A DNA stretch of 52,244 nucleotides from Parvularcula sp964556115 (GTDB lineage Bacteria; Pseudomonadota; Alphaproteobacteria; Caulobacterales; Parvularculaceae), in NCBI GenBank assembly GCA_964556115.1, contig CAZKVC010000017.1:1-52244 (forward strand). Reading direction: 5' to 3'. Below, in pieces: positions 1 through 9,651 of this stretch. The notes below the pieces were generated by a model. The model worked only from the letters and a program-made list of their open reading frames with translations, was not told the DNA's origin and did not search any database. The position numbers were made by a program, and so were the translations under genes. Positions within the stretch are counted from its first letter, which is position 1. Every line of letters starts with the position of its first letter.

Positions 1-70
1 CCCGGCAGGACTCGAACCTGCTACCTACAGATTAGGAATCTGTCGCTCTATCCTGATGAGCTACGGGACC
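1..70 (-). tRNA. tRNA-Arg (anticodon CCT), 3' end cut by window edge
   Basis: Read on the minus strand this folds as a cloverleaf. The acceptor arm starts GGTCCCG and its partner CGGG runs off the window edge. The D arm is GCTC/GAGC, the anticodon stem is ACAGA/TCTGT around the loop TTCCTAA, and the T arm is GCAGG/CCTGC around TTCGAGT. The loop gives anticodon CCT, which decodes the arginine codon AGG. The last three acceptor bases, the discriminator and CCA are outside the window. The gene follows cobS on the same strand after a gap of 32 bases. Confidence 0.93.
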
Positions 71-102
71 ACGCATGGCGGGGTTAGCCGATTGCCGCCC
101 GG

Positions 103-1092
103 TTAGGCAACGTCGATGAGGTGACTGGCTTCGGGAAGGTCCTCACCGAAGGCGCGTTGGTAGAACTCGGCGACCAACGGCCGCTCGAGCTCATCGCATT
201 TGTTCAGGAACGTCACCCGGAAGGCGTAGCCGATATCGCCGAAGATTTCGGCATTCTGGGCCCAGGTGATGACCGTCCGCGGGCTCATCACGGTGGAGAT
301 ATCGCCGTTCATCAGCGCGTTGCGGGTCATGTCCGCGACCCGGACCATGGCCTCGAGGGTCTCGCGGCCTTCGCCCGACTGATAGGACGGCAGCTTGCCA
401 GCGACGATCTCGGTTTCTTCCTCATGGGGAAGATAGTTGAGCGTCGTCACGATCGACCAGCGGTCCATCTGGCCCTGGTTGATCTGCTGGGTGCCGTGAT
501 AGAGCCCGGTCGTGTCGCCAAGGCCGATGGTGTTCGTCGTCGCGAAAAGCCGGAAGCTCTGATGTGGGGTCAGGACCCGGTTCTGGTCGAGAAGGGTCAG
601 GCGGCCTTCGGCCTCGAGAACGCGCTGAATGACGAACATCACGTCGGGACGGCCAGCATCGTATTCATCGAAGACGAGAGCGACCGGGCGCTGGAATGCC
701 CAGGGCAGAATGCCTTCCTTGAAGGAGGTGATCTGCTTGCCGTCCTCGACCACGATGGCATCCTTGCCGATCATGTCGATGCGGCTGACATGGCTGTCGA
801 GGTTGATCCGTATACACGGCCAGTTGAGCCGGCTCGCCACCTGCTCGATATGGGTAGACTTGCCCGTCCCGTGATAGCCCTGGACCATCACCCGCCTGTT
901 GTGGGCGAACCCGGCGAGAATGGCGAGGGTGGTGTTCGGATCGAAACGGTAGGTCTCGTCTTTGAGCGGAACATGCTCGCCGCCTTCGGAAAAGGCGGGA
1001 ACCTTCAGCTTCGACTTGATGCCGAAGACCTCCTGCACGGAGACTTCGGTATCGGGTGTGCGATCGGGATCGACGTCGGAGGCGTGCGCCAT
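103..1092 (-). CDS. cobS: CobS-type cobaltochelatase AAA+ subunit
   Basis: 329-residue AAA+ ATPase. CobS drives, with CobT and CobN, the ATP-dependent insertion of cobalt into hydrogenobyrinic acid diamide in the aerobic cobalamin pathway. Visible motifs are the P-loop GYHGTGKS at residues 72-79, Walker B with ALVFDE at 138-143, and a sensor I TTN near 185. Length and the N-terminal EVFGIKSKLKVPAF segment fit the family closely. The gene lies 21 bases downstream of a 2-oxoglutarate oxygenase gene on the same strand, so the two may be co-transcribed. The usual partner cobT does not follow: a tRNA gene comes next. Assignment is by motif and sequence recognition; involvement in B12 synthesis here is inferred. 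Confidence 0.92.
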   Translation of the reverse strand: MAHASDVDPDRTPDTEVSVQEVFGIKSKLKVPAFSEGGEHVPLKDETYRFDPNTTLAILAGFAHNRRVMVQGYHGTGKSTHIEQVASRLNWPCIRINLDSHVSRIDMIGKDAIVVEDGKQITSFKEGILPWAFQRPVALVFDEYDAGRPDVMFVIQRVLEAEGRLTLLDQNRVLTPHQSFRLFATTNTIGLGDTTGLYHGTQQINQGQMDRWSIVTTLNYLPHEEETEIVAGKLPSYQSGEGRETLEAMVRVADMTRNALMNGDISTVMSPRTVITWAQNAEIFGDIGYAFRVTFLNKCDELERPLVAEFYQRAFGEDLPEASHLIDVA

Positions 1093-1113
1093 CGGGTCTC
1101 CTCTTGCGCCCCC

Positions 1114-1956
1114 TCAGCGGAAGACGCGGTTGATGATTTTTTGCGTCGGACGCATCAGCACCGGCGGAAGAACCTCGCGCAGGCCTTCCTCGGTCCGCAC
1201 CTTCCAGTCAGTCTTGTCATCCGTGCCCGGCCTGACCTTGAACTGGGTGGTCTTGCCAGCGCGGCTCTCGTCCCATGTCGCCGTATAGTAGTAAAGGGCG
1301 ATGGATCGCCGCGGCGTCCCGTCCGGATGGGCCACCGGCGCGGGATGGCCGTGCCAGCTCTGCCCGGTGGTATTGAACATGACGCAGCGCCCTGCGACCG
1401 GCACCACCTTCTGGCGGCATTCCTTCATGGCCTCGTCCCAGAGCTCCAGCTCGCCGCCATACCCGTCCTTCCAGTCTTCGTTGAGATAGATGAGAACGTT
1501 CACCCGGCGCTCGAGATCAAGGAGCTTGTGGTGATTGAAATCGGCGTGCATCGACAGGTGCCCGCCCGTCCGGGTCTCGTGGAAACCGCCGCCGACGAAA
1601 TAGGGATCGGGGATCAACCCCTTGATGCCGGTCACCCGCTCGATAAGGCGGATGAAGGGCAGGCTGTTGAAGTTGTAAAAGAGGTTGCGCAGCACCGGGT
1701 CTTCCAGCTCATCGGGCTGGAAGGACCGTTTGAACCGCTCCTGGTCGCGGTCGAAGCTCGCCCCGCCCTCACCGAGGCTACCGGGAAAATGATCGAGGCA
1801 GTAGCGCACGACTTCCTGAGGCAGGAAGTCGTCGATGACGGTATGGGGGAAGGGATCGGCCGAAAGATGGGCCTGCCGCCGCTCCTCGCCGACGGCTTTC
1901 AGCGCCTCGTTGTCGAGCATGAACGGCGGTTCGGTCGAGATCGGCAGGTAGGCCAT
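1114..1956 (-). CDS. 2-oxoglutarate/Fe(II)-dependent oxygenase
   Basis: 280 residues. It has the prolyl-4-hydroxylase-like double-stranded beta-helix pattern: an iron-binding HAD triad (His137, Asp139), a distal His in SWHGHP (about 202-204) and the 2-oxoglutarate-binding Arg in RRSIALYYY (about 217). The family couples decarboxylation of 2-oxoglutarate to hydroxylation of a substrate. The substrate here cannot be read from sequence. No signal peptide is seen, so it is probably cytoplasmic. A GAGGGAG sequence lies upstream of the start. It sits between an M28 peptidase gene (30 bases upstream) and cobS (21 bases downstream), all on the minus strand. Confidence 0.85.
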   Translation of the reverse strand: MAYLPISTEPPFMLDNEALKAVGEERRQAHLSADPFPHTVIDDFLPQEVVRYCLDHFPGSLGEGGASFDRDQERFKRSFQPDELEDPVLRNLFYNFNSLPFIRLIERVTGIKGLIPDPYFVGGGFHETRTGGHLSMHADFNHHKLLDLERRVNVLIYLNEDWKDGYGGELELWDEAMKECRQKVVPVAGRCVMFNTTGQSWHGHPAPVAHPDGTPRRSIALYYYTATWDESRAGKTTQFKVRPGTDDKTDWKVRTEEGLREVLPPVLMRPTQKIINRVFR

Positions 1957-1986
1957 AATGTCGGAAGCTCCCTCGTTGCCCTGCAG

Positions 1987-3723
<1,737 letters not shown>

Positions 3724-3808
3724 AATCTTTGCTCTTCTCCTGGGAACAACGCTCGATAATCGCGTGCGCTTCCTGCGGCAAGGCCCGGGAGCAAGGGAGG
3801 ACATACTC

Positions 3809-5302
3809 GTGACGGAGATCACCGACGTCGTCATCATCGGGGCCGGACTTTCGGGCATTGGCGCAGCCAGCCGCCTGAAGATCCACCTGCCGCATCTCTC
3901 GGTACGCATTTTCGAAGCGCGCCAGCGGATGGGCGGGACCTGGGACCTTTTCCGCTATCCCGGCATCCGTTCCGACAGCGACATGTACACCCTCGGCTAT
4001 CCCTTCAGGCCCTGGCACCTTCCCAAAGCGCTGACCGATGGCCCTTCGATCCGCAGCTACATCGAGGAAACCGCGAAGGAATACGGCGTCGCCGACAAGG
4101 TCGAGTACCAGTCGAAAGTGACGGAGATCAGCTTCAACACCGACGAAGCGCTCTGGACCTCCAAGATCGAGCGGGCCGATGGCTCGACCGAAACGGTGCG
4201 CTCGCGCTTCATCATCTCGGGCGTCGGGTATTACGACTATGAGCGCGGGCACGTGCCGATGATGGGCGGCGAGGACGAGTTCCAAGGCCAGATCGTCGAG
4301 CCGCAGTTCTGGCCCGAAGACCTGGACTACCAGGGCAAGAAGGTCGCGGTCATCGGCTCCGGCGCCACTGCGGTGACGATCGTCCCCGCCATGGCCGATT
4401 CGGGGGCGGGGCATGTGACGATGATCCAGCGCTCGCCGACCTATATCGCCTCCCTGCCGGCGAAGGACCCGTGGTTCGACAGTGTCAGCAAGGTGTTGCC
4501 GCCGGCTGCCACCTACAAGTTCTTCCGCATCAAGCGGCTGATGATGGGCACGATGACCTATCAGCTCTCCCGCCGCTTCCCCGGCTGGATGAAGAAGCAG
4601 ATCGCCAAGGCGACAGAAGAGGCGCTGGATGGCAAGGTGCCGCTCGATCCGCATTTCCAGCCTGACTACAACCCCTGGGACCAGCGTTTCTGCCTCGTGC
4701 CGGACAACGATCTTTTCGATGCCCTTCGCGAAGAGCGGGCGTCGATCGTGACAGGCGGCATTGAGCGCTTTACCGAAAAGGGCGTCCTGCTGCAGTCCGG
4801 CGAGGAGATCAAGGCGGACATCGTCATCAAGGCGACGGGCCTCAAGCTGAAGCCGCTTTCGGGTATGAAGGTGTTCGTCGACGGGGAGCAGGGCGAGTTC
4901 AAGAACAGCTACATCTACAAGGGCTTCATGTTCTCCGGCCTGCCGAACTTCGCGGCGCTGTTCGGCTACACCAACGCTTCGTGGACCCTGAAGACGGATC
5001 TCGCATGCCGCTATTTCTGCCGCCTGATCGGCGAGATGGAGAAGCGCGACGCCGACATCATCGTCCCCGATTACGGTGCCGTGCCGCCGAAGCCGGAGCC
5101 TGCCATCGACCTCAAATCGGGCTATGTCGCGCGCGGAATCGACCTCTTCCCCAAGCAGGGGGACGCAAGGCCGTGGCGCAATCACCAGTCCTATATCTCG
5201 GACTATTTCGACATGAAGTTCGCCAAGCTCGATGACGGGGTGATGCGGTTCCGGCACAGAACCCCTTCGCCCGAGATGGCGATGCGTGAGGCCGCGGAAT
5301 GA
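3809..5302 (+). CDS. EthA-like flavin monooxygenase (Baeyer-Villiger type)
   Basis: 497 residues from a GTG start at 3809, chosen because GGGAGGA lies 7 bases upstream and the FAD motif GAGLSG follows at residues 11-16; the frame is open further upstream without family similarity. A second nucleotide-binding motif, GSGATA at 183-188, would bind NADPH. The family inserts oxygen into ketones or oxidises sulfur and nitrogen centres. The Baeyer-Villiger fingerprint FxGxxxHxxxWP is present at 158-169 except that the histidine is Glu164. Overall wording strongly resembles mycobacterial EthA. It overlaps the following dehydrogenase gene by 4 bases (ATGA), so the two enzymes are probably made together and act on related substrates. 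Confidence 0.88.
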   Translation: MTEITDVVIIGAGLSGIGAASRLKIHLPHLSVRIFEARQRMGGTWDLFRYPGIRSDSDMYTLGYPFRPWHLPKALTDGPSIRSYIEETAKEYGVADKVEYQSKVTEISFNTDEALWTSKIERADGSTETVRSRFIISGVGYYDYERGHVPMMGGEDEFQGQIVEPQFWPEDLDYQGKKVAVIGSGATAVTIVPAMADSGAGHVTMIQRSPTYIASLPAKDPWFDSVSKVLPPAATYKFFRIKRLMMGTMTYQLSRRFPGWMKKQIAKATEEALDGKVPLDPHFQPDYNPWDQRFCLVPDNDLFDALREERASIVTGGIERFTEKGVLLQSGEEIKADIVIKATGLKLKPLSGMKVFVDGEQGEFKNSYIYKGFMFSGLPNFAALFGYTNASWTLKTDLACRYFCRLIGEMEKRDADIIVPDYGAVPPKPEPAIDLKSGYVARGIDLFPKQGDARPWRNHQSYISDYFDMKFAKLDDGVMRFRHRTPSPEMAMREAAE

Positions 5303-6159
5303 GCGGCAAGGGCGTAGCCGTCATCACCGGCGCGGGCAGCGGCATCGGCCGTGCCCTGACGGACCTCGCCGCTGAGCGCGGGTATGATCTCGTGCTCTTC
5401 GATATTCGCGGCGAGGATCTCGAGGCGGCGGGCGAGGCGGCGCGCGCGAAAGGCCGCAAGGTCAGCACACGAACACTCGATGTTGCGGACGAAGGCGCTA
5501 TCAGCCAGGCGGCGGAGGAAGTGGCGCAGGAGCATGGCTCCATCGCTCTTCTCGTGAACAACGCCGGCGTCGCCCTGGGAGGCTATTTCGAGGACTACAG
5601 CTCCGAAGACTTCCAGTGGCTGATGAACATCAACTTCTACGGCGTGGTCAACATGACCAGGGCATTCCTCCCCATGCTGAAGAAGAATCCGTCACGCGCG
5701 CAGATCGTCAATATCAGCTCGATCTTCGGCGTCATCGCCCCGGTTGGCCAGACCGCCTATTCAGCCTCCAAATTCGCCGTGCGTGGTTTCTCCGAAAGCC
5801 TGCGCCACGAGCTTGAGGATACGAATGTCGGCGTCACCGTGGTGCATCCCGGCGGCGTTGCGACCAACATCGCCAAGCGGGCGAAAATCGTGGCCAAGGT
5901 CAGCGAGGCTGAGATGCAGGACGCGCAGAAGCGCGCCGCCGCCTCGCTGGTGATGCCGCCGCCAAGGGCCGCGCAACTCATCCTCGACGCAGCCGAGCGT
6001 GGCGACAAACGCCTGATCGTCGGCCGCGATGGGCGGATGCTGGCCGCCATCCAGCGCAGCTTCCCGATCAGCTACTGGCAGATCCTCAAGCGCATGCCGG
6101 GCCTCGCCCCCGCCGCGCGGAAGGATGGGGCTGGCGCTGAAAGGGCAGGAAGCGCCTAG
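5299..6159 (+). CDS. short-chain dehydrogenase/reductase
   Basis: 286-residue classical SDR. It shows the cofactor motif TGAGSGIG (10-17), NNAG (87-90), the catalytic Ser near 140 and the YxxxK pair Tyr154/Lys158. It interconverts an alcohol and a ketone or aldehyde with NAD(P). The start overlaps the stop of the monooxygenase gene (ATGA). A dehydrogenase that supplies a ketone to a Baeyer-Villiger enzyme is a common pairing, so a shared alcohol or ketone degradation or modification pathway is a reasonable inference. The substrate is unknown. The C-terminal extension after about residue 240 resembles membrane-associated SDRs but is not decisive. Confidence 0.9.
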   Translation: MSGKGVAVITGAGSGIGRALTDLAAERGYDLVLFDIRGEDLEAAGEAARAKGRKVSTRTLDVADEGAISQAAEEVAQEHGSIALLVNNAGVALGGYFEDYSSEDFQWLMNINFYGVVNMTRAFLPMLKKNPSRAQIVNISSIFGVIAPVGQTAYSASKFAVRGFSESLRHELEDTNVGVTVVHPGGVATNIAKRAKIVAKVSEAEMQDAQKRAAASLVMPPPRAAQLILDAAERGDKRLIVGRDGRMLAAIQRSFPISYWQILKRMPGLAPAARKDGAGAERAGSA

Positions 6160-6239
6160 CCTTACCGAGCCCTCACAGTTCCCTGCGCGATTTTGTGCTA
6201 GGTTCCCTCATCGGAGGCGTCCGGTGAAGGAGCGAGTTT

Positions 6240-7025
6240 ATGATTTTGAAACCGATTGTTGTCGCAGGGCTTTCTTCGACAATGCTCATGGCGTCTGCGC
6301 TTCTCACCCCATCACAAGCGGTGACCGCTACCGATCTCAACTTCCGTATTTCCTTCGCCTCCGATGGCTACTGGGATGATGGCTGGGCGCGGCGGGGTTA
6401 TTACCGCCATGGCCGCTATGCCCATCCCTGGCGGGGCATCCGGGTCGAGCGGCGGATCTCGCCGGGCGGGTTTGTCGAGCTTCTCTATATTCGCCACGGC
6501 CGGGTGATCGACCGCGATATTATCGGGCGCGTCGACCGCTTCGGACGCTACGGCTATTTCGATCCGTTCGACCGCTATGGCCGTTACGGTCACTGGGACC
6601 GCCGCTACCGTTCGGGGGCGGGCCTCTGGTACTGGGACGGGCATCGCCTTCGCGATCAGCGTGACCTCTGGTGGCGCGACAACCGCTGGTACCGCGACGA
6701 TCACCGTTGGGCGGACCGCCGCCGCGATGATCGCTACCGACGGGACAACCGGTGGGACGAGCGTTATCGCGGTGACGAAGACCGCTACCGCGAGCGCGAC
6801 TGGCGCTATCATGACGAGCGCCGGGACGACCGCGCCGATTGGCGGGACGACCGCAGGCGGGACCGTTTCGAGGAACGCCCCGACAGGGTCGAGGGGCGCA
6901 TCATGGGCACCCCGGATGATCTGCGTGCAAACAAGCGCCGCGAGAGCGGCCGCATGCTCGACGAAAGACTTGAAGGACGCCGTTCGGACGGTCCGGTCCG
7001 CGGTCGGGTTGTCAAACCCGACTGA
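6240..7025 (+). CDS. secreted Arg/Asp/Tyr-rich low-complexity protein
   Basis: 261 residues. A signal peptide ends near SQA (about residue 27). The rest is dominated by short Arg-Asp, Arg-Tyr and Trp-Arg runs such as DRYRRDNRW and RRDDRADWRDDRRRD, with about 60 arginines in all, one residue in four to five. AAGGAG lies 7 bases before the ATG, and signal peptide plus frame length argue that it is real. I do not recognise the family. RcnB-like periplasmic proteins are also Arg/Asp/Tyr-rich, but their typical C-terminal hydrophobic segment is absent. It could bind polyanions or metals in the envelope; that is a guess. It converges on the helicase gene, with a hairpin between. Confidence 0.75.
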   Translation: MILKPIVVAGLSSTMLMASALLTPSQAVTATDLNFRISFASDGYWDDGWARRGYYRHGRYAHPWRGIRVERRISPGGFVELLYIRHGRVIDRDIIGRVDRFGRYGYFDPFDRYGRYGHWDRRYRSGAGLWYWDGHRLRDQRDLWWRDNRWYRDDHRWADRRRDDRYRRDNRWDERYRGDEDRYRERDWRYHDERRDDRADWRDDRRRDRFEERPDRVEGRIMGTPDDLRANKRRESGRMLDERLEGRRSDGPVRGRVVKPD

Positions 7026-7033
7026 TGGGGAGG

Positions 7034-7077
7034 GGCGGCTGCAACGCCGTTCCTGCAGGTGCCGCGTTGCAGTCGCC
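7034..7077. terminator. hairpin between convergent genes, possible bidirectional terminator
   Basis: Bases 7034-7047 and 7064-7077 form a 14-base inverted repeat with one mismatch, around a 16-base loop that itself contains CCTGCAGG. It sits exactly between the stop of the plus-strand secreted protein gene and the stop of the minus-strand helicase gene. There is no T-run on either side, so intrinsic termination is uncertain; it may act as an mRNA 3' end stabiliser or with Rho. Confidence 0.5.
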
Positions 7078-7085
7078 GCCTCGTC

Positions 7086-9410
7086 TCAAGCGGCGGTGAG
7101 AAAGCTTCCGATGACTTTCTTGGTGCCGACCTCGTCGAACTCCACCTCCAGCTTGTTCCCCTCGGCTCGCAGGACCGTCCCTTCACCGAATTTCTTGTGC
7201 GCGACCCGTTCGCCCTTGGCGAAGCTCTCTTCTCCGGGGGCTGAGGACGCCAGAAGGCGAGACGTACCTTCGAGTTCGGGCTCCCGGCCGGGGGCCCGGC
7301 CATACTGTCGGGCACGTTTCCAGCCAGGGGTCTCGTAGCGCGAGCTGCCTTCGTCGATCACGAGATCCGCAAAGCGCGACTGGGCCGGCATCTCGGACGC
7401 GGCAACGCCGTAAAGTCCGGGCTCGGAAAGGACATCGACCTGATCCTCTGGCAGTTCGTCCACGAAGCGAGAGGGCAGGGCGTTCTGCCAGCGGCCATAG
7501 ACCTGCCTGTTCGCGGCGAAGCTGACGCGGCAGCTCTCCCGCGCCCGGGTGATACCGACATAGGCAAGCCGGCGCTCTTCCTCGAGGCCTTCATTGCCGT
7601 TCTCGTCAAGGCTTCTCCGAGAGGGGAAGATCTCTTCCTCCCAGCCGGGTAGGAAGACCACCGGAAACTCCAGGCCCTTGGCCGCATGTAGCGTCATCAG
7701 CCAGACCTGCCCGTCCTCCTCGCTTTCGGCACGTTCGGCGACGAGGCTGACATGGTCGAGGTAGCCGCCGAGCGTTTCGAACTCGGAGGCGGCGTTCACC
7801 ATCTCCTTGAGGTTCTCGAGCTTCGAGCCGGCCTGGACGTTTTTCGAATTCTTCCAGAAGTCCGTATAGCCCGACTCCTCGAGCACCATCTCCGCGAGGG
7901 GCCCCGGGGCCATGGTCTCGGCGTCGCGTGCCCAGCGCTCGAGACTGGCGAGGAAACCCGCCATCGCTGTTTTAGCCTTGCCCTTGAGCTCGCTGGTTTC
8001 AAGCATGAGCTGCCCAGCGGCGGCGAGGGACAGCCCGTTCTTCCGTGCCGTGACATTCAACTCGGCCAGTGTCTTGTCGCCGAAGCCCCGGCGGGGCTTG
8101 TTGATGACCCGGCTGAAGGAAAGATCGTCGGCCGGGTTACGCACCAGCCGGAGATAGGCGAGGGCATCGCGGGTCTCTTCGCGCTCGTAAAAGCGCGGGC
8201 CGCCGACAACGCGGTAAGGGATGCCGTTCGTGTTGAACCGCTCCTCGAAGGCACGCATCTGGAAAGAGGCACGGACAAGGACCGCCATGTCGGAAAGCGA
8301 GCGTCCCTTGATCTGCTCGCTTTCGATATCCTCAGCGACGGTGCGCGCTTCCTCTTCGCCGTCCCAGACGCCGCGCAGCTTGATAAGCTCGCCGCCATCG
8401 ACCTCGGTCCACAAAGTCTTGCCGAGTCGGCCCGTATTGTTGTCGATGACTGCGCTCGCCGCCGCGAGAATGGGCGCGGTGGAGCGGTAGTTCTGTTCGA
8501 GGCGGATGACCTTGGCGCCCGGAAAGTCCTTCTCGAAGCGGAGGATGTTCTCCACCTCCGCCCCCCGCCAGCCATAGATCGACTGGTCGTCATCGCCGAC
8601 GACACAGACATTCGCAGGCTCGCCTTCCTTGCCCTTCGCAAGAAGCCGCAGCCAGAGATACTGGGCGATGTTCGTGTCCTGATATTCGTCCACCAGGATA
8701 TAGCGGAAGCGGCGGTGATACTCGGCCTGGATCTCGGGTTTCTGGCGGAAGATCGTGATGTTGTGGACCAGAAGATCTCCGAAATCCGCAGCATTGAGCG
8801 AGGTCAGGCGGCTCTGGTATTCCTTGTAAAGAGCGATCGCCTTGCCATCGCCGAACGCGTCGGCCTCATGGGGCGGAAGGTCGCCCGGCGTCAGGCCCTT
8901 GTTCTTCCATCCGTCGATGACCGACGCCAAAGCCCGCCCCGTCCAGCGCTTGTCGTCGAGCCCGGCGGCCTCGATGATCTGCTTGCAGAGCCGCACCTGA
9001 TCGTCCGTGTCGATGATGGTGAAGCTCGGCTTGAGGTCGACCACCTCAGCATGGCGCCGCAGGATCTGCGCGCCGACGGAGTGGAAGGTGCCGAGCCACC
9101 GCAGCCCCTCCACCGTCTCGCCGACGAGCCTGCCGACCCGGTCGCGCATCTCCCGCGCGGCCTTGTTGGTGAAGGTCACGGCCAGGACTTCCCACGGCTT
9201 CGCCCGCCCGCTCGCGAGGAGATGGGCGATGCGGGTGGTCAGCGCCTTGGTCTTGCCCGTCCCCGCGCCGGCCAGCATCAGGACCGGCCCTTCGGTCGCC
9301 AACACGGCCTCGCGCTGAGCCGGGTTCAGCCCGTCGAGATAGGCCTGGTCGGTCGCGGCGGAATGGTGAGGGGCAGCGGCGCTCATCGCGCGCTCGGAAA
9401 GGGAAGCCAT
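7086..9410 (-). CDS. uvrD: UvrD/PcrA-family DNA helicase
   Basis: 774 residues from ATG 9410; the open frame reaches further upstream but family similarity begins with the QAYLDGLNPAQREAV region. An ATG at 9386 is an alternative start. Superfamily 1A helicase: motif I GAGTGKT (48-54), the DEYQDT Walker B motif (near residue 250), motif IV-VI sequences such as QNYRST and VGITRA, and a Tudor-like C-terminal tail (VAHKKFGEGTV onward) of the kind that contacts RNA polymerase. It unwinds DNA in nucleotide excision and mismatch repair and removes proteins from DNA. A LexA box GAAC-N7-GAAC centred 29 bases upstream of the start suggests SOS induction, and two more boxes lie further out. No strong Shine-Dalgarno sequence is seen. 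Confidence 0.93.
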   Translation of the reverse strand: MASLSERAMSAAAPHHSAATDQAYLDGLNPAQREAVLATEGPVLMLAGAGTGKTKALTTRIAHLLASGRAKPWEVLAVTFTNKAAREMRDRVGRLVGETVEGLRWLGTFHSVGAQILRRHAEVVDLKPSFTIIDTDDQVRLCKQIIEAAGLDDKRWTGRALASVIDGWKNKGLTPGDLPPHEADAFGDGKAIALYKEYQSRLTSLNAADFGDLLVHNITIFRQKPEIQAEYHRRFRYILVDEYQDTNIAQYLWLRLLAKGKEGEPANVCVVGDDDQSIYGWRGAEVENILRFEKDFPGAKVIRLEQNYRSTAPILAAASAVIDNNTGRLGKTLWTEVDGGELIKLRGVWDGEEEARTVAEDIESEQIKGRSLSDMAVLVRASFQMRAFEERFNTNGIPYRVVGGPRFYEREETRDALAYLRLVRNPADDLSFSRVINKPRRGFGDKTLAELNVTARKNGLSLAAAGQLMLETSELKGKAKTAMAGFLASLERWARDAETMAPGPLAEMVLEESGYTDFWKNSKNVQAGSKLENLKEMVNAASEFETLGGYLDHVSLVAERAESEEDGQVWLMTLHAAKGLEFPVVFLPGWEEEIFPSRRSLDENGNEGLEEERRLAYVGITRARESCRVSFAANRQVYGRWQNALPSRFVDELPEDQVDVLSEPGLYGVAASEMPAQSRFADLVIDEGSSRYETPGWKRARQYGRAPGREPELEGTSRLLASSAPGEESFAKGERVAHKKFGEGTVLRAEGNKLEVEFDEVGTKKVIGSFLTAA

Positions 9411-9431
9411 GGGACCACTATAGAAGAGTCG

Positions 9432-9446
9432 GAACGCTTCGGGAAC
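9432..9446. promoter_or_regulatory. LexA (SOS) box 1, helicase side
   Basis: GAAC-gcttcgg-GAAC matches the alphaproteobacterial LexA operator GAAC-N7-GAAC (read as GTTC-N7-GTTC on the other strand) exactly. It ends 22 bases from the uvrD start codon, a position suited to repressing that gene. A GANTC methylation site (GAGTC, 9426-9430) adjoins it. Confidence 0.75.
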
Positions 9447-9527
9447 AGAGCAGACGCCCCGCGGGGATGACGGGGCGGTTATATCACAGCCGATGTGGAA
9501 AACTTGTGGAGAAGGTCCGACCCCAGA

Positions 9528-9542
9528 GAACATGCGGGGAAC
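9528..9542. promoter_or_regulatory. LexA (SOS) box 2, central
   Basis: GAAC-atgcggg-GAAC is a second exact GAAC-N7-GAAC match, 81 bases from box 1 and 78 bases from box 3. It is 118 bases from uvrD and 110 bases from the small peptide gene. It could serve either divergent promoter or hold a repressed loop. Confidence 0.65.
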
Positions 9543-9620
9543 GGGCGTGAGGGCCGCGTGGTTACTGGGCTGCGGCGATTTTTTCTGGCTCAGGCCCTTG
9601 CAGAGAGGTTCCGAGTATGA

Positions 9621-9635
9621 GAACGGTAAGAGAAC
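9621..9635. promoter_or_regulatory. LexA (SOS) box 3, sidA-like/dnaE side
   Basis: GAAC-ggtaaga-GAAC is the third exact match. It lies 16 bases before the ATG of the 25-residue membrane peptide, just ahead of that gene's GGGAG ribosome-binding site. A TTGCAG at 9598-9603 could be a -35 element, but no clear -10 is visible. LexA bound here would block transcription of the peptide gene and possibly of dnaE behind it. Confidence 0.75.
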
Positions 9636-9651
9636 AAACAGGGAGCGAACC

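Noticed and set aside
6577..7338. 253-codon second-frame protein overlapping the Arg/Asp-rich gene
   Set aside because: Its Thr/Ala/Gly-rich repeats arise from reading the Arg/Asp codons in another frame; no start signal or similarity.
7752..9470. 572-codon plus-strand frame inside uvrD
   Set aside because: Antisense shadow of the helicase; no start signal or similarity.
9538..9563. GGAAC-N17-GGTT resembling an EcfG stress promoter
   Set aside because: The GGAAC is part of LexA box 2, and the -10 does not match CGTT; the SOS reading is simpler.
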